Notes under the pieces: generated by a model | Databases searched by the model: none | What the model was told of the DNA's origin: nothing | Seen by the model: the letters and a program-made list of their open reading frames with translations, nothing else | Position numbers and translations under genes: made by a program | Origin: Marinobacterium stanieri | GTDB taxonomy: Bacteria > Pseudomonadota > Gammaproteobacteria > Pseudomonadales > Balneatricaceae | DNA length: 64,000 nt | Assembly: GCF_900155945.1 (NCBI RefSeq) | Contig: NZ_FTMN01000001.1 | Coordinates: 186,001 to 250,000, forward strand | Direction of reading: 5' to 3' | In this document: positions 17,258 through 26,643 of the stretch, in pieces | Numbering within the stretch: position 1 is the stretch's first letter | How the letters are laid out: each line of letters begins with the position of its first letter

Positions 17258-18394
17258 TCACAGCAGAATCGGGTTAGCCTGCTCATCAAGACCCAGCCCC
17301 TGGCTTTGCAGGAAGTCTCGGTCCAACGATTCACCATCCACGCCTGCCGCTTCGAGAATCCAGGCCAGGTGCAAGGCAGCCAGCGCCTTATCCGGATCTG
17401 TCGACGCACTCGGAAAACGCATGTTTTGCACCAGCTCGACCTGCTCGGCCTTGAAGCCCCAGAGCGTCAGGAGGTAGGCGCCCAACATGGCTTCCTGATG
17501 GTTATCATCGTGGACAGAGTCCAGTTCCAGCTCAACGAGTGCGCCCAAATTATGCAGCAGGCCCGCAATAAAAACGCGATCACGCTCTTTGCGTCCCAGT
17601 CCAAGCTCCTTGGCCAGAAGCAGTGCGCGCTCGGCTACGCCCCGTGCCAAAGTGAAGTTGTTGGACTGAAAGCTGTCACTGCTTGAGCTACGCCCCGGAT
17701 GGAAGAGTTCCAATGCCAGGACGATAGCACGAATCAACTCGCTACCAAGCCGGATGACAGCGTCACGAATACTCACAGCCTCGGTGGTGAAACCAAAGAA
17801 AGCGGAATTGGCCAATTGCAGCAGGCGCGCGGTCAACGCCTGGTCTTCACTGACAAGGTCGACGACACGATCCATCGACACCTCATCTTTGGACAGTTCC
17901 AGCGATAACCGGGTAAACGTCGAAGATACTACCGGCAGCTGCTTGAGCCGCCCGAGTGCCAACTTTACGTCGAGTGGTATCGGTAATTGATGAATTCGGG
18001 CAGCACGGTCCAGCACCGATACAATTGCCTCAGGATCATAGGGTTTGGCAAACGTCAGGTGAGCTGACGCTGTACCTTCCAACCAGGCTTGAGGTGAAGC
18101 ATCACCCGTCAACATGACTCTGAGCACCAACGGATGGGAGTCTTCAATACTGGCCAGCAGCCCGGCACCGCCCTCTCCCGGCATCTGCTTGTCGGCAATC
18201 ACTACCCAGGGTGACTGCTCATTCAACAGCTCATGGGCAGATTCAACCGACTGCGCCTGGAGCACATCCCATTCGGGATGGTAACGCCGGATCAATCGCC
18301 GCGCTGCAAGCAAAACCGCTTTTTCATCATCGACAACAAGTACCGAGGGCTGCTCCGGGAGCTTAACGCGAGCAGCCAAAATCTGTTTAGACAA
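17258..18394 (-). CDS. Response regulator with HDOD output domain
   Basis: The protein has a receiver domain with an acidic pair in VLVVDDEKAV and a phospho-acceptor Asp in VIADKQMPG, followed by an HDOD domain (blocks LKQLPVVSSTFTRL, LLQLANSAFFG and FIAGLLHNLGAL). HDOD domains resemble HD phosphohydrolases without the metal ligands and usually act in regulation. I choose a TTG start at 18394 (SKQILAARV) preceded by AGG, eight bases inside the previous gene. An ATG at 18460 would overlap that gene by 74 bases and add 22 odd residues. It is the last gene of a three-gene receiver-domain cluster. Confidence 0.82.
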   Translation of the reverse strand: MSKQILAARVKLPEQPSVLVVDDEKAVLLAARRLIRRYHPEWDVLQAQSVESAHELLNEQSPWVVIADKQMPGEGGAGLLASIEDSHPLVLRVMLTGDASPQAWLEGTASAHLTFAKPYDPEAIVSVLDRAARIHQLPIPLDVKLALGRLKQLPVVSSTFTRLSLELSKDEVSMDRVVDLVSEDQALTARLLQLANSAFFGFTTEAVSIRDAVIRLGSELIRAIVLALELFHPGRSSSSDSFQSNNFTLARGVAERALLLAKELGLGRKERDRVFIAGLLHNLGALVELELDSVHDDNHQEAMLGAYLLTLWGFKAEQVELVQNMRFPSASTDPDKALAALHLAWILEAAGVDGESLDRDFLQSQGLGLDEQANPILL

Positions 18395-20372
18395 AAGCCT
18401 GGTTCTCAAAAGGTTGTTCAACAAGCATTTCGCGCAGCGTATTGGGCGCGACCGGTGCACTATAGACGTATCCCTGTACTATATCGCAGCCAAACTCGCG
18501 TAGCACCTCCAGCTGATAGGGACTTTCCACCCCTTCGGCAATCACCTCATAGCCCATATCATGGGCCATATTGATGATGTGCTTAACCAGCCGCCCACGG
18601 CCGCTGTCAGGGCTGATCTCATCAATGAAACACTTGTCGATCTTGAGTACATCAATCGGCAGGCGGTGCAGATAACTCAGGGAGGAGTAGCCGGTACCAA
18701 AATCATCCAGCGCGATCCCCACCCCCAGCGTTCTCAGCTCTTCAATACGCTCTGCACTGCTTTCGATATCCTGGATCAGAGAGGTCTCGGTCAGCTCAAT
18801 TTTCAAATCCTGAGGCGAAGAACCGGACTCGTTAATGATCCCGGTTACCTTGCTGACCAGCGAATCATTGCGCAGTTGCGGTGCCGCCAGGTTGACGGAG
18901 ATGGGGACCGTTGCCACTTCTTGCAGGCGCCAGACGCGAACCTGTGCGCAGGCAGCTGCCAATACCCAGTCACCGATAATATTGATCAGCCCGTTCTCTT
19001 CAGCCATGGGAATAAAAGTGGCCGGGCTGATATTACCCAGCTCATTATTTTTCCAACGCAGCAGCGCTTCAGCACCCACAATCGTACCGGTTTCCAGCTG
19101 CACCTTGGGTTGGTACACCAGGCTGAATTCGTTGCGTTCCAGCGCACCAAACAAGGCATTTTCAATACGGTCGCGATTGGCTACATCCTCATCCAGCAGA
19201 GGGTCATATCGGCGAGGCTCACTCACCACACCGGCACAGGCTTGCGAGTGCACGGCCGATGCCGCCTGCTGTAGCAAAGACTCGGCCTCATTGGCGCCAT
19301 GTTCAGGCCCCGCGAGAGAATACCCGGCATACAGAGGCACCATAACTGAACGCCCCATCAATGCCTGAGGCTCGGAGAAGTGCTCTAGCAGGCGGGTAAG
19401 CTGTTTGACGCCTTCAGCTTCAGTCGCCGGAATGAGCAATGCAAACTGTTCAGCACCCAACACCCCGAACGACACTTCCGGCGGCAAGTGCTTATGGATG
19501 CATTGGCCCAGCAGGCTTAATAGAGACGATGACGCCATGAACCCAAGCTGGCGGTTCAGCTCCCGGAAACGGGCCACTTCCATACAGGCAACCATGCAGG
19601 GGGTGTCGGGTTCTTCGAGATGGCTACGAATGCGCTCAAGTATCTGCGATTGTCCCAACGCACGATTTTTCTGCTCGATTGCAACTTCTGCAGCAGGTCC
19701 GCCCAGGCTGGCTAAAAGGACTTCATGCTCACCTGCAGCCTCAACCCTGGAACACAAACTGAATCGACCGGAGCCGTATTCCTGCCCCAAGGTGATGCTA
19801 CTGCCTGGGTGATGCAACAGATAATCACACTTTGCGGGTGTCATGCCCGGCAACAGTTCATCCAGACGTGCGCCCGCCATAAAATGTTGCTGGACCTGCA
19901 ACATTTGATCGGCTTCAGTGCTCGCCTGCAAAAGGGCACCGTTGGCGCCCAGTTTCAGCACACACTGCCCAGGACCGGGGACAAATGGAGGCAGTACTTG
20001 AGACTCGAAAAGCTTGAACGCTCGTTCGACCTGGTCAAGCAGATCCTGGTCATCCCAGGGCTTGGTGATGAACTTGAAAACCTGACCACTGTTCAGAGCG
20101 TCCAGTACCAGATTCAATTCAGCTTGCCCGCTGAGCAGTATGCCCACGGGCGGGGGTACAAGCGTAGAAGTTTTCTGCAGCAGCTCGCTGCCGTTCATGC
20201 CCGGCAGCATAAAGTCGGAGAGAATCACTTGCGGTGATTCCTGGGAGCAGATGGCAAGGCCTTCTTCAGCCGTTTCCGCCATCAGCAGCTGGTAGCCTGA
20301 ACGGCGAAACAGCCGCTTCAAGGAGCGCAGTATCGCCGATTCATCGTCCACTAGTAATAGTTTTCTATCCAT
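18387..20372 (-). CDS. Response regulator with degenerate GGDEF and active-looking EAL domain
   Basis: The 661-residue product has a receiver domain (Asp9/Asp10, phospho-acceptor Asp53, Lys104), a linker of about 120 residues, a degenerate GGDEF domain (GAEQF in the active-site position, so probably not catalytic) and an EAL domain with EALLRW, ELTETSLI, LDDFGTGYSSL, LKIDKCFI and EGVES intact. This predicts phosphorylation-controlled hydrolysis of cyclic di-GMP, with the GGDEF remnant possibly sensing GTP. The gene lies 36 bases after the HTH-receiver gene and overlaps the HDOD gene, so the three form one unit. No histidine kinase is encoded nearby. Confidence 0.93.
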   Translation of the reverse strand: MDRKLLLVDDESAILRSLKRLFRRSGYQLLMAETAEEGLAICSQESPQVILSDFMLPGMNGSELLQKTSTLVPPPVGILLSGQAELNLVLDALNSGQVFKFITKPWDDQDLLDQVERAFKLFESQVLPPFVPGPGQCVLKLGANGALLQASTEADQMLQVQQHFMAGARLDELLPGMTPAKCDYLLHHPGSSITLGQEYGSGRFSLCSRVEAAGEHEVLLASLGGPAAEVAIEQKNRALGQSQILERIRSHLEEPDTPCMVACMEVARFRELNRQLGFMASSSLLSLLGQCIHKHLPPEVSFGVLGAEQFALLIPATEAEGVKQLTRLLEHFSEPQALMGRSVMVPLYAGYSLAGPEHGANEAESLLQQAASAVHSQACAGVVSEPRRYDPLLDEDVANRDRIENALFGALERNEFSLVYQPKVQLETGTIVGAEALLRWKNNELGNISPATFIPMAEENGLINIIGDWVLAAACAQVRVWRLQEVATVPISVNLAAPQLRNDSLVSKVTGIINESGSSPQDLKIELTETSLIQDIESSAERIEELRTLGVGIALDDFGTGYSSLSYLHRLPIDVLKIDKCFIDEISPDSGRGRLVKHIINMAHDMGYEVIAEGVESPYQLEVLREFGCDIVQGYVYSAPVAPNTLREMLVEQPFENQAFV

Positions 20373-20408
20373 CGTCCCAACTGCCTCCTGATGAGGTTTG
20401 GGCGCGTG

Positions 20409-20984
20409 CTACCCCGTCTGGACAGAATCCTTAAGCAACCGATCAACCACCTCAGTCAGCTCCTGATTCTGGAAGGGCTTTTGCAACACGGCGTCCGCAC
20501 CTGCTTCCAATGCTCGGTTCAAGTCTGCTGTGCTGAGTGCCGAAACCACAACAACTTTGGTATTTTTGATCTCGCTGGTAGAGCGGATGAAGTCCAACAC
20601 CTGAAAACCATCCAGCCCCGGCATACTCAGGTCCAGTGTAATCAGCGCGGGACGGTCCTGCAGCAATTTGGCGCCCCCCTGGAAACCATCAGTGGCCACA
20701 TCGACCTCGTAGCCGCCTGAGCGCAGAATTCGGCTGATCAAGCGCGTAATGGCAGGCTCGTCATCCAGCACCAGCACCCGACGGTTGTTTTTAGGCGCAA
20801 ACTCTGGCGGAATTGGCATGCCATGCTGTTCAAGAAAGCTGACAAAGTCTTCAACCAGAACCCGGTTGTTGCCTCGCCCGGGCAGTTTAAAGCCCTTCAG
20901 CTCGCCACGCTCGATCCATCGTATCACCGTGCGAAGATTCACATCACAGATTTTGGCGATTTCACCGGTGGTCAGTGTTTTCAT
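20409..20984 (-). CDS. MerR/excisionase-type HTH fused to a receiver domain
   Basis: The 191-residue protein starts with a winged-helix DNA-binding domain of the MerR/excisionase type (TTGEIAKICDVNLRTVIRWI, residues 5-24), followed by a complete receiver domain: Asp74/Asp75, phospho-acceptor Asp118 (LDLSMPG) and Lys169. In most response regulators the receiver comes first, so the domain order is reversed. It is the first gene of a cluster with the REC-GGDEF-EAL and REC-HDOD genes and would couple an unknown kinase to transcription. The start at 20984 is the only reasonable one (MKTLTTGEI). Confidence 0.9.
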   Translation of the reverse strand: MKTLTTGEIAKICDVNLRTVIRWIERGELKGFKLPGRGNNRVLVEDFVSFLEQHGMPIPPEFAPKNNRRVLVLDDEPAITRLISRILRSGGYEVDVATDGFQGGAKLLQDRPALITLDLSMPGLDGFQVLDFIRSTSEIKNTKVVVVSALSTADLNRALEAGADAVLQKPFQNQELTEVVDRLLKDSVQTG

Positions 20985-21197
20985 GTGTCAGCCTTGAATT
21001 GGAATTGATCTAGTCAGGCACTTTATAGCACAAAAGCCATCTGAAGCAAATGTGACAATTGAGACAATCCGCATTTTATCAAGCCTGGCTCATCGCCTCT
21101 CCTCGGACGAATAACCTGTCCAGAGCCTGAGACTTGTTCATAGCCTGCCTAGCAACTAGCCTGAACCTGACGCTCACCAGCAAAGGGAAGATAGACT

Positions 21198-22370
21198 ATG
21201 CAGGATAGATGGCAGACGATTCTTCATCAGGCAATCCAGTTCAGGCATCAATTACACCGTCAGCCCGAGCTTACCTGGGAAGAAGAAAACACCAGCAGCA
21301 GCATTCGCGCCCAGCTGGATGCACTCGACATTTCCTGGCGCAGTTGTGCCCGTTACGGCACCCTGGCCACACTGGCCGCTGATGCCAAGGGCCCTCATAT
21401 TGCTCTGCGCGGCGACATCGACGCCCTGCCGATCCACGAATTGACCGACCTGCCCTATAAATCCGAAGTTGCCGGCAAGATGCATGCGTGTGGCCACGAC
21501 GGTCATACTGCTGCGCTCTGGGCCACCGCCGCCTGGCTCAAGGCACATGAAGCCGACCTGCCCGGGCCTGTCACCCTGGTATTTCAGCCGGCGGAGGAAG
21601 GCGGCCATGGTGCCCGCAGCATGATTGAAGAAGGTGCACTGGAAGGCATCGACCGCATTTACGGCTGGCACAACTGGCCTGCAATCCCCTATGGTCAGGC
21701 TGTTTGCCCCGACGGACCGGTCATGTCCGGTAACGGGACGTTCGAGATCGAACTCAAGGGCAAAGGTGGTCATGCCAGTCAGCCGGAAATCTGCCGCGAC
21801 CCCGTGCTGGCTGCGGCTGCCATTACGCTCAACCTGCAACAGATTGTCAGCCGTCGCTTACCTCCTCAGTCTGCCAGCGTGGTCAGTGTTACCTCCATCG
21901 ACGCCATCAACGCACCAACGGTCATTCCCGACCGCGTTCGCATTGGCGGCAGCATCCGCCTGGCGCAGCCGGAGTTGCGAGACACCATAGACCGCCTGAT
22001 CACCGAGATCAGCGAAGATACCGCACGCACCTACGGTGTCAGTGCCCAAGTCACTACCGTGAAGCGCTACGAAGCCACCGTCAACAACGCTCAGGCTGCG
22101 GAGGCCTATCGCAATGCCCTTGGCGAAACCTTGGGGCCTGATTGGCAATACAAAGACATGCACCTGCCCATCATGGCATCGGAGGATTTCAGCTACTACC
22201 TTAATCAGGTTCCAGGTGCCTTTGCGTTGATCGGCATGTCGAAAACCGATGCCTATCAGGCACCCTGTCACAGTCCTGAATACGCGTTCAATGATGATTT
22301 GATCGGCTCTGTGGTCGAAGTTTTTTCACGCCTGGTTGGCGCTCCATTACCGGATAACACGCCGCTCTGA
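21198..22370 (+). CDS. doeB2: M20 family amidohydrolase, probable N-acetyl-diaminobutyrate deacetylase DoeB2
   Basis: The 390-residue product is an M20D metallopeptidase-fold amidohydrolase. MHACGHDGHTA and QPAEEGGHGARSMIEEG carry metal ligands and the catalytic Glu, and GKGGHASQPE belongs to the dimerisation/catalytic domain. By sequence alone it could act on many N-acyl amino acids. The following genes encode ectoine hydrolase, diaminobutyrate transaminase and an aldehyde dehydrogenase, so I infer that it removes the acetyl group from N-acetyl-L-2,4-diaminobutyrate, the ectoine ring-opening product. A gap with a palindrome separates it from doeD. Confidence 0.82.
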   Translation: MQDRWQTILHQAIQFRHQLHRQPELTWEEENTSSSIRAQLDALDISWRSCARYGTLATLAADAKGPHIALRGDIDALPIHELTDLPYKSEVAGKMHACGHDGHTAALWATAAWLKAHEADLPGPVTLVFQPAEEGGHGARSMIEEGALEGIDRIYGWHNWPAIPYGQAVCPDGPVMSGNGTFEIELKGKGGHASQPEICRDPVLAAAAITLNLQQIVSRRLPPQSASVVSVTSIDAINAPTVIPDRVRIGGSIRLAQPELRDTIDRLITEISEDTARTYGVSAQVTTVKRYEATVNNAQAAEAYRNALGETLGPDWQYKDMHLPIMASEDFSYYLNQVPGAFALIGMSKTDAYQAPCHSPEYAFNDDLIGSVVEVFSRLVGAPLPDNTPL

Positions 22371-22395
22371 AGCCCGGGCAACAGCATCCACTCCC

Positions 22396-22424
22396 CCTGA
22401 TAGGAAATTTTTTTTCCTATCAGG
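22396..22424. repeat. 12-bp perfect inverted repeat between doeB2 and doeD
   Basis: CCTGATAGGAAA (22396-22407) is exactly complementary to TTTCCTATCAGG (22413-22424) around five T residues. Because there is no T-run after the stem it is not a standard terminator for doeB2; it may be an operator or an attenuator ahead of doeD. Confidence 0.6.
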
Positions 22425-22605
22425 CTTGATGAGTGGGATTTTCTCTCCTAGCTTGAAATGGACCACTTCAGGTCGCGGCCTTCAAGGCCTTGAGTTTCTC
22501 TCTGAACACCTCCGGGTAAAACAACCGGTTACAACATCACTCACGCCACAGACAGAACACACTTGTGAACTGCCTGCAGTGGCTCTTTCGCACAAGGAGA
22601 TCAGC

Positions 22606-23862
22606 ATGGAACTGTTCGAAAAGTGGGAATCCGACATTCGCGGTTACTCCCGAGCCTATCCGACAGTTTTTGCTTCGGCGTCTAATGCTCGTCAGGTGGA
22701 TGAACAGGGACGAAGTTATATCGACTTCTTTGCCGGGGCCGGGGTGCTCAACTTCGGGCACAACAATCCACGCATGAAAGAGGCGCTGATTCGATTTATC
22801 GAATCTGACGGCGTCGCACATAGCCTGGATATGGCAACCACTGCCAAACGTGAGTTTATGCAGGCCTTTATCGATACCGTGCTCAAGCCACGCAACATGA
22901 ACTACAAGATGCAGTTCATGGGTCCGACCGGCACCAACGCCGTCGAAGCGGCTCTGAAACTCGCGCGCCGTGTAACAGGGCGCTCACAGGTTATCGCTTT
23001 CAGCCAGGGCTTCCACGGCATGACACTGGGGGCGCTGGCCTGTACTGCCAACCAGTACTTCCGTAACGCCTCGGGCGTACCCTTGAACCACGTCAACCAT
23101 GCACCGTTTGAAACCACATCCGGGTGCGGCATGGGCTGCCTTAACACCCTGCGCGAATCGCTGGAAAACAGCTCCAGCGGCTATGAACCGCCTGCTGCCT
23201 TTATTATTGAAACCATTCAGGCCGAGGGCGGTGTCAACATCGCCAGCAAGGAATGGCTGCAGGAGCTGCAAAAACTGGCCCGTGATGTCGGTGCCCTGCT
23301 GATCATTGATGACATCCAGGTCGGCTGTGGCCGCACCGGCAGCTACTTCAGTTTCGACGATATGGGGCTGGACCCGGATATCGTCTGCCTGGCCAAAGGC
23401 ATCGGCGGTTTTGGTACGCCGCTGGCCATGAATCTGGTGAAACCCGAACATGATGCCCATTGGCAACCCGGCGAGCATACCGGCACCTTCCGTGGCCAGG
23501 GTTTCTCCTTTGTCGCGGGCCGTGAAGCCTTGCGTTACTTTGACGATGACAGCCTGATGCAGCAGACCCGCGAACGCGGCGAGATGATCAATGCCCGCTT
23601 GCAGTCCATCGCCGAGAAGTACAAGGCACAGGGTGTCGAAGTCCGTGGCAAGGGCATGATTCAGGCCCTGGATATCATGGATGGCGCCAAGGCCAAGGAG
23701 ATCGCCAAGACCTGCTTTGAAACCGGACTGCTGGTCGGCCCTTGCGGCGTAGGTGGCCGCGTTATCAAGTTGATCCCGCCACTGACTACACCGGATGAAG
23801 ACCTCGAACAGGGTCTGAGCATTCTGGAACAGGCCGTGGACAGCGTACTAGGAGGTGCCTGA
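22606..23862 (+). CDS. doeD: Diaminobutyrate--2-oxoglutarate transaminase (ectoine catabolism)
   Basis: The 418-residue product is a class III PLP-dependent aminotransferase very close in style to EctB/DoeD: MELFEKWESDIRGYSRAYP, DFFAGAGVLNFGHNNP, the PLP-binding LAKGIGGFGTP with its Lys, and the diagnostic FRGQGFSFVAG. In this setting it should work in the breakdown direction, converting L-2,4-diaminobutyrate and 2-oxoglutarate to aspartate semialdehyde and glutamate. The start at 22606 has AAGGAG at good spacing; an open frame extending back to 22336 overlaps doeB2 and is not used. No ectA or ectC is present, which favours catabolism. Confidence 0.9.
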   Translation: MELFEKWESDIRGYSRAYPTVFASASNARQVDEQGRSYIDFFAGAGVLNFGHNNPRMKEALIRFIESDGVAHSLDMATTAKREFMQAFIDTVLKPRNMNYKMQFMGPTGTNAVEAALKLARRVTGRSQVIAFSQGFHGMTLGALACTANQYFRNASGVPLNHVNHAPFETTSGCGMGCLNTLRESLENSSSGYEPPAAFIIETIQAEGGVNIASKEWLQELQKLARDVGALLIIDDIQVGCGRTGSYFSFDDMGLDPDIVCLAKGIGGFGTPLAMNLVKPEHDAHWQPGEHTGTFRGQGFSFVAGREALRYFDDDSLMQQTRERGEMINARLQSIAEKYKAQGVEVRGKGMIQALDIMDGAKAKEIAKTCFETGLLVGPCGVGGRVIKLIPPLTTPDEDLEQGLSILEQAVDSVLGGA

Positions 23863-25139
23863 TGCGCGAACGCGATGATATGACCTTCCCGTTTGAGGAA
23901 TACCAGCGGCGAATTGGCGACCTGCGCCAGCGCATGGCCAAGCGTTTGCTGGATGTGGTGATCATCACCGACCCGGAGAACCTGATGTATCTGACCGACT
24001 ATCAGACATCAGGCTACTCCTTCTTTCAGGCACTGGTCGTGCCCATCGACGACGAACCCTACATGATCACACGCATGATGGAGGAGTCGAATGTGCACGC
24101 CCGTACCTGGGTGGAAAAAACACGTCCCTACTCGGATACCGGTGACGCCATTCAGATGCTGATCGAGTCACTGCGTGAGTTCGGCCTTTCCGAGAAAGTG
24201 TTGGGATACGAGCGCAACAGTTACTTCTTCCCGGCCTATCATCAGGATTACCTTAAAACGGCATTCAAAGGCAGCCGCCTGATGGACTGCTTCGGCATTG
24301 TCGAAGAGGGTCGCAAGTGCAAATCCAGTTATGAACTGGATGCCATGCGCAAATCCGCAGATGCGGCACGCGCCGGCCTTTTTGCGGGCGTTGAAGCCTG
24401 TCAGGCCGGCGTAACCGAGAATGAAATCGGTGGCGCCATCAGCCAGGCCATGTTCGCCGCCGGCGGTGACTTCCCGGCCGTGATGCCTTATGTCACCTCT
24501 GGCCCGCGCACCATGATCGGTCACGCCACCTGGGAAGGACGTACCGTTCAGCCGGGCGAGCATGTATTTCTGGAAATCGGTGGCTGCTACCGTCGCTACC
24601 ACACGGCCCTGATGCGCACCGTCATTTGCGGCGAACTGACGGACTCCATGTACCGCGCCCAGGAAACCATGAAGCTGGCCTTGCGCCAGATCCGCGAAGA
24701 GATGCGCCCGGGACTGACGGTATCCGACGCCGACCACATCGTTCGCTCCATCATTACCGATAACGATGTAGGCGCACGTCTGATTACCCGCTCAGGATAC
24801 TCCATCGGTATCGCCTTCCCTCCCAGCTGGGATGAGGGCTATATCGTCAGCCTCAAGGGCGGCGACAGCTCAGTGCTGGAGCCCGGCATGACCTTCCACG
24901 TTATCCCCTGGATGTGGGGCGTGGATGGTGACAAGACCTGTGGCATTTCCGACACCTTCTACATAACCGATAAAGGGTGCGGCTCTTTCTTCGAAGATGT
25001 GCCCCAGGATTTCTTCATCCGCCCAGGCAGCAGCACCAAGCCCGCGGCCAAGCCTGAAAAAGGCCCGGAGCTGGTGAAAGTACCGGCAACCGAAGACAAA
25101 CAGCCCGAGAAAAAACAGAAAGTCGCCGAGAAGCGCTAA
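23862..25139 (+). CDS. doeA: Ectoine hydrolase DoeA (M24 peptidase family)
   Basis: The 425-residue product has the pita-bread fold of M24 peptidases, with the creatinase-like N-terminal domain (DPENLMYLTDYQTSGY) and the C-terminal catalytic part (VMPYVTSGPRTMIGHATWEGR). It hydrolyses the ectoine ring to N-acetyl-diaminobutyrate isomers. AGGAGG six bases before the ATG and a one-base overlap with the doeD stop support this start. The last 50 or so residues are a Lys/Pro/Glu-rich tail (KPAAKPEKGPELVKVP) that is probably disordered. Confidence 0.9.
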   Translation: MRERDDMTFPFEEYQRRIGDLRQRMAKRLLDVVIITDPENLMYLTDYQTSGYSFFQALVVPIDDEPYMITRMMEESNVHARTWVEKTRPYSDTGDAIQMLIESLREFGLSEKVLGYERNSYFFPAYHQDYLKTAFKGSRLMDCFGIVEEGRKCKSSYELDAMRKSADAARAGLFAGVEACQAGVTENEIGGAISQAMFAAGGDFPAVMPYVTSGPRTMIGHATWEGRTVQPGEHVFLEIGGCYRRYHTALMRTVICGELTDSMYRAQETMKLALRQIREEMRPGLTVSDADHIVRSIITDNDVGARLITRSGYSIGIAFPPSWDEGYIVSLKGGDSSVLEPGMTFHVIPWMWGVDGDKTCGISDTFYITDKGCGSFFEDVPQDFFIRPGSSTKPAAKPEKGPELVKVPATEDKQPEKKQKVAEKR

Positions 25140-25149
25140 GGAGGGATCT

Positions 25150-26520
25150 ATGCTGACGGTTATTAACCCGACCAACGGACAGACCTTGCACTCCGTTCCG
25201 GCGCTGGATCGTGCCGGTATGGAGGCACGTATCGACACAGCCTTGCAGGGCTTCAGCCAGTGGCGCAAGACCTCATTCAGCGAACGCGCCCAGTTATTGC
25301 AACGCGTCGCCAACCTGATGCGTGCTCAAGAAGAACGCCTGGCTCGCCTGATGACCGATGAAATGGGCAAGCCTATCAAGGAAGCCCGCGGCGAAGTGCA
25401 AAAAGCGGCCTGGTGCGCCGAACACTATGCGGAGCACGGTGAGGATTACCTGAAAACCTACGACCTGGCATCCGACGCCAGCCATAGCTACATCCAACAC
25501 CTGCCATTGGGGCCTGTTATGGGCATTCTGCCCTGGAACGCGCCTTTCTGGCTGGCGTTTCGCTTCTGCGCACCCGCATTAATGGCCGGCAATACCTGCC
25601 TGATTAAACATGACCCCCATGTGCCTGCGTGCGCTGAAGCCATCGCCGACCTGTTTGTACAGGCAGAAGCCCCTGAAGGCGTGGTGCAGAACCTGCCGCT
25701 GCAGACCCCGGATGTTGAAGCGGCCATTCGGCATAAGGCCGTACGTGCGATCTCCTTTACAGGCTCCAGTGGCGGTGGCAGCAAAGTCGCGTCCATGGCC
25801 GCATCGGAACTGAAACCGGCTGTACTGGAACTGGGGGGCTCGGACCCGGCCATCGTGCTGGCTGATGCCGACCTGGAACAGGCTGCCGATCTGATCGGCT
25901 TTTCCCGCATCATCAACGCAGGCCAGTCCTGCATTGCAGCCAAGCGCATCATTGTCGAAGCGCCCGTCTATGACCGTTTTGTTGAGCTGCTGGAAGCGCG
26001 ACTGGCTCCCTTGAAAGTGGGTGACCCGGCCAACGAAGATACGGATATCGGCCCGATTGCACGTGAGGACTTGCGTGCCGAGTTGGCACGTCAGGTTGAG
26101 CAGACCAAGGCCGCCGGGGCCCGTTGTCTGCTGGGTGGCGAACCGCTGGATGGGCCGGGGTACTTTTACCCGGTTACCCTGCTGGCCGACGTGACCAACG
26201 ACATGCCGGCCTGTCGCGAGGAAACCTTTGGCCCTGTGGCCGTAGTGTTGAAAGCTGAAAATGCCGAGCAGGCACTGGCTATCGCCAACGACAGCGAATA
26301 CGGTCTGGCCGGCTCAATCTGGACAGACCGGGCACGTGGCGAAGCCATGGCTGCAGACCTGGAAACCGGTCAGGTAGTGGTGAATGGCCTCGTCAAAACC
26401 GACCCACGACTGCCCAGCGGGGGGATCAAGCGCTCCGGCTATGGGCGTGAGCTTGGCCCTCACGGCATCATGGAGTTCGTCAATATCCAGCAAGTCTGGG
26501 TAGGCCCCAAGCAGGGCTGA
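25150..26520 (+). CDS. doeC: NAD(P)-dependent aldehyde dehydrogenase, probable aspartate-semialdehyde dehydrogenase DoeC
   Basis: The 456-residue product belongs to the succinate-semialdehyde dehydrogenase branch of the ALDH superfamily: LPWNAPFWLAFR, ISFTGSSGGGSKVA, the general base in LELGGSDPA and the catalytic Cys in NAGQSCIAAKR. GGAGGGATCT precedes the ATG and only ten bases separate it from doeA. In the ectoine pathway the equivalent enzyme oxidises aspartate semialdehyde to aspartate, which is the role inferred here. It is the last gene of the doe operon and is followed by a hairpin. Confidence 0.87.
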   Translation: MLTVINPTNGQTLHSVPALDRAGMEARIDTALQGFSQWRKTSFSERAQLLQRVANLMRAQEERLARLMTDEMGKPIKEARGEVQKAAWCAEHYAEHGEDYLKTYDLASDASHSYIQHLPLGPVMGILPWNAPFWLAFRFCAPALMAGNTCLIKHDPHVPACAEAIADLFVQAEAPEGVVQNLPLQTPDVEAAIRHKAVRAISFTGSSGGGSKVASMAASELKPAVLELGGSDPAIVLADADLEQAADLIGFSRIINAGQSCIAAKRIIVEAPVYDRFVELLEARLAPLKVGDPANEDTDIGPIAREDLRAELARQVEQTKAAGARCLLGGEPLDGPGYFYPVTLLADVTNDMPACREETFGPVAVVLKAENAEQALAIANDSEYGLAGSIWTDRARGEAMAADLETGQVVVNGLVKTDPRLPSGGIKRSGYGRELGPHGIMEFVNIQQVWVGPKQG

Positions 26521-26538
26521 TCCTTAGACTCCCTACCT

Positions 26539-26560
26539 GCAGGGCCTATTCAGGCCCTGC
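26539..26560 (+). terminator. Stem-loop at the end of the doe operon
   Basis: GCAGGGCCT (26539-26547) pairs perfectly with AGGCCCTGC (26552-26560) around ATTC, 18 bases after the doeC stop. Only a weak T-rich stretch follows, so termination efficiency is uncertain. Confidence 0.55.
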
Positions 26561-26643
26561 ACTTGTTTCGTCCGCTGCTTCAACATCCCTCCCTCTCCTG
26601 TCAAAACCCGCTGCTTTTCATCCAAGCATGAGCAAGAGTGCGT

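Noticed and set aside
22396-22424. Intrinsic terminator for doeB2
   Set aside because: The T residues are in the loop and there is no T-run after the stem, so I list it as an inverted repeat of unknown role.
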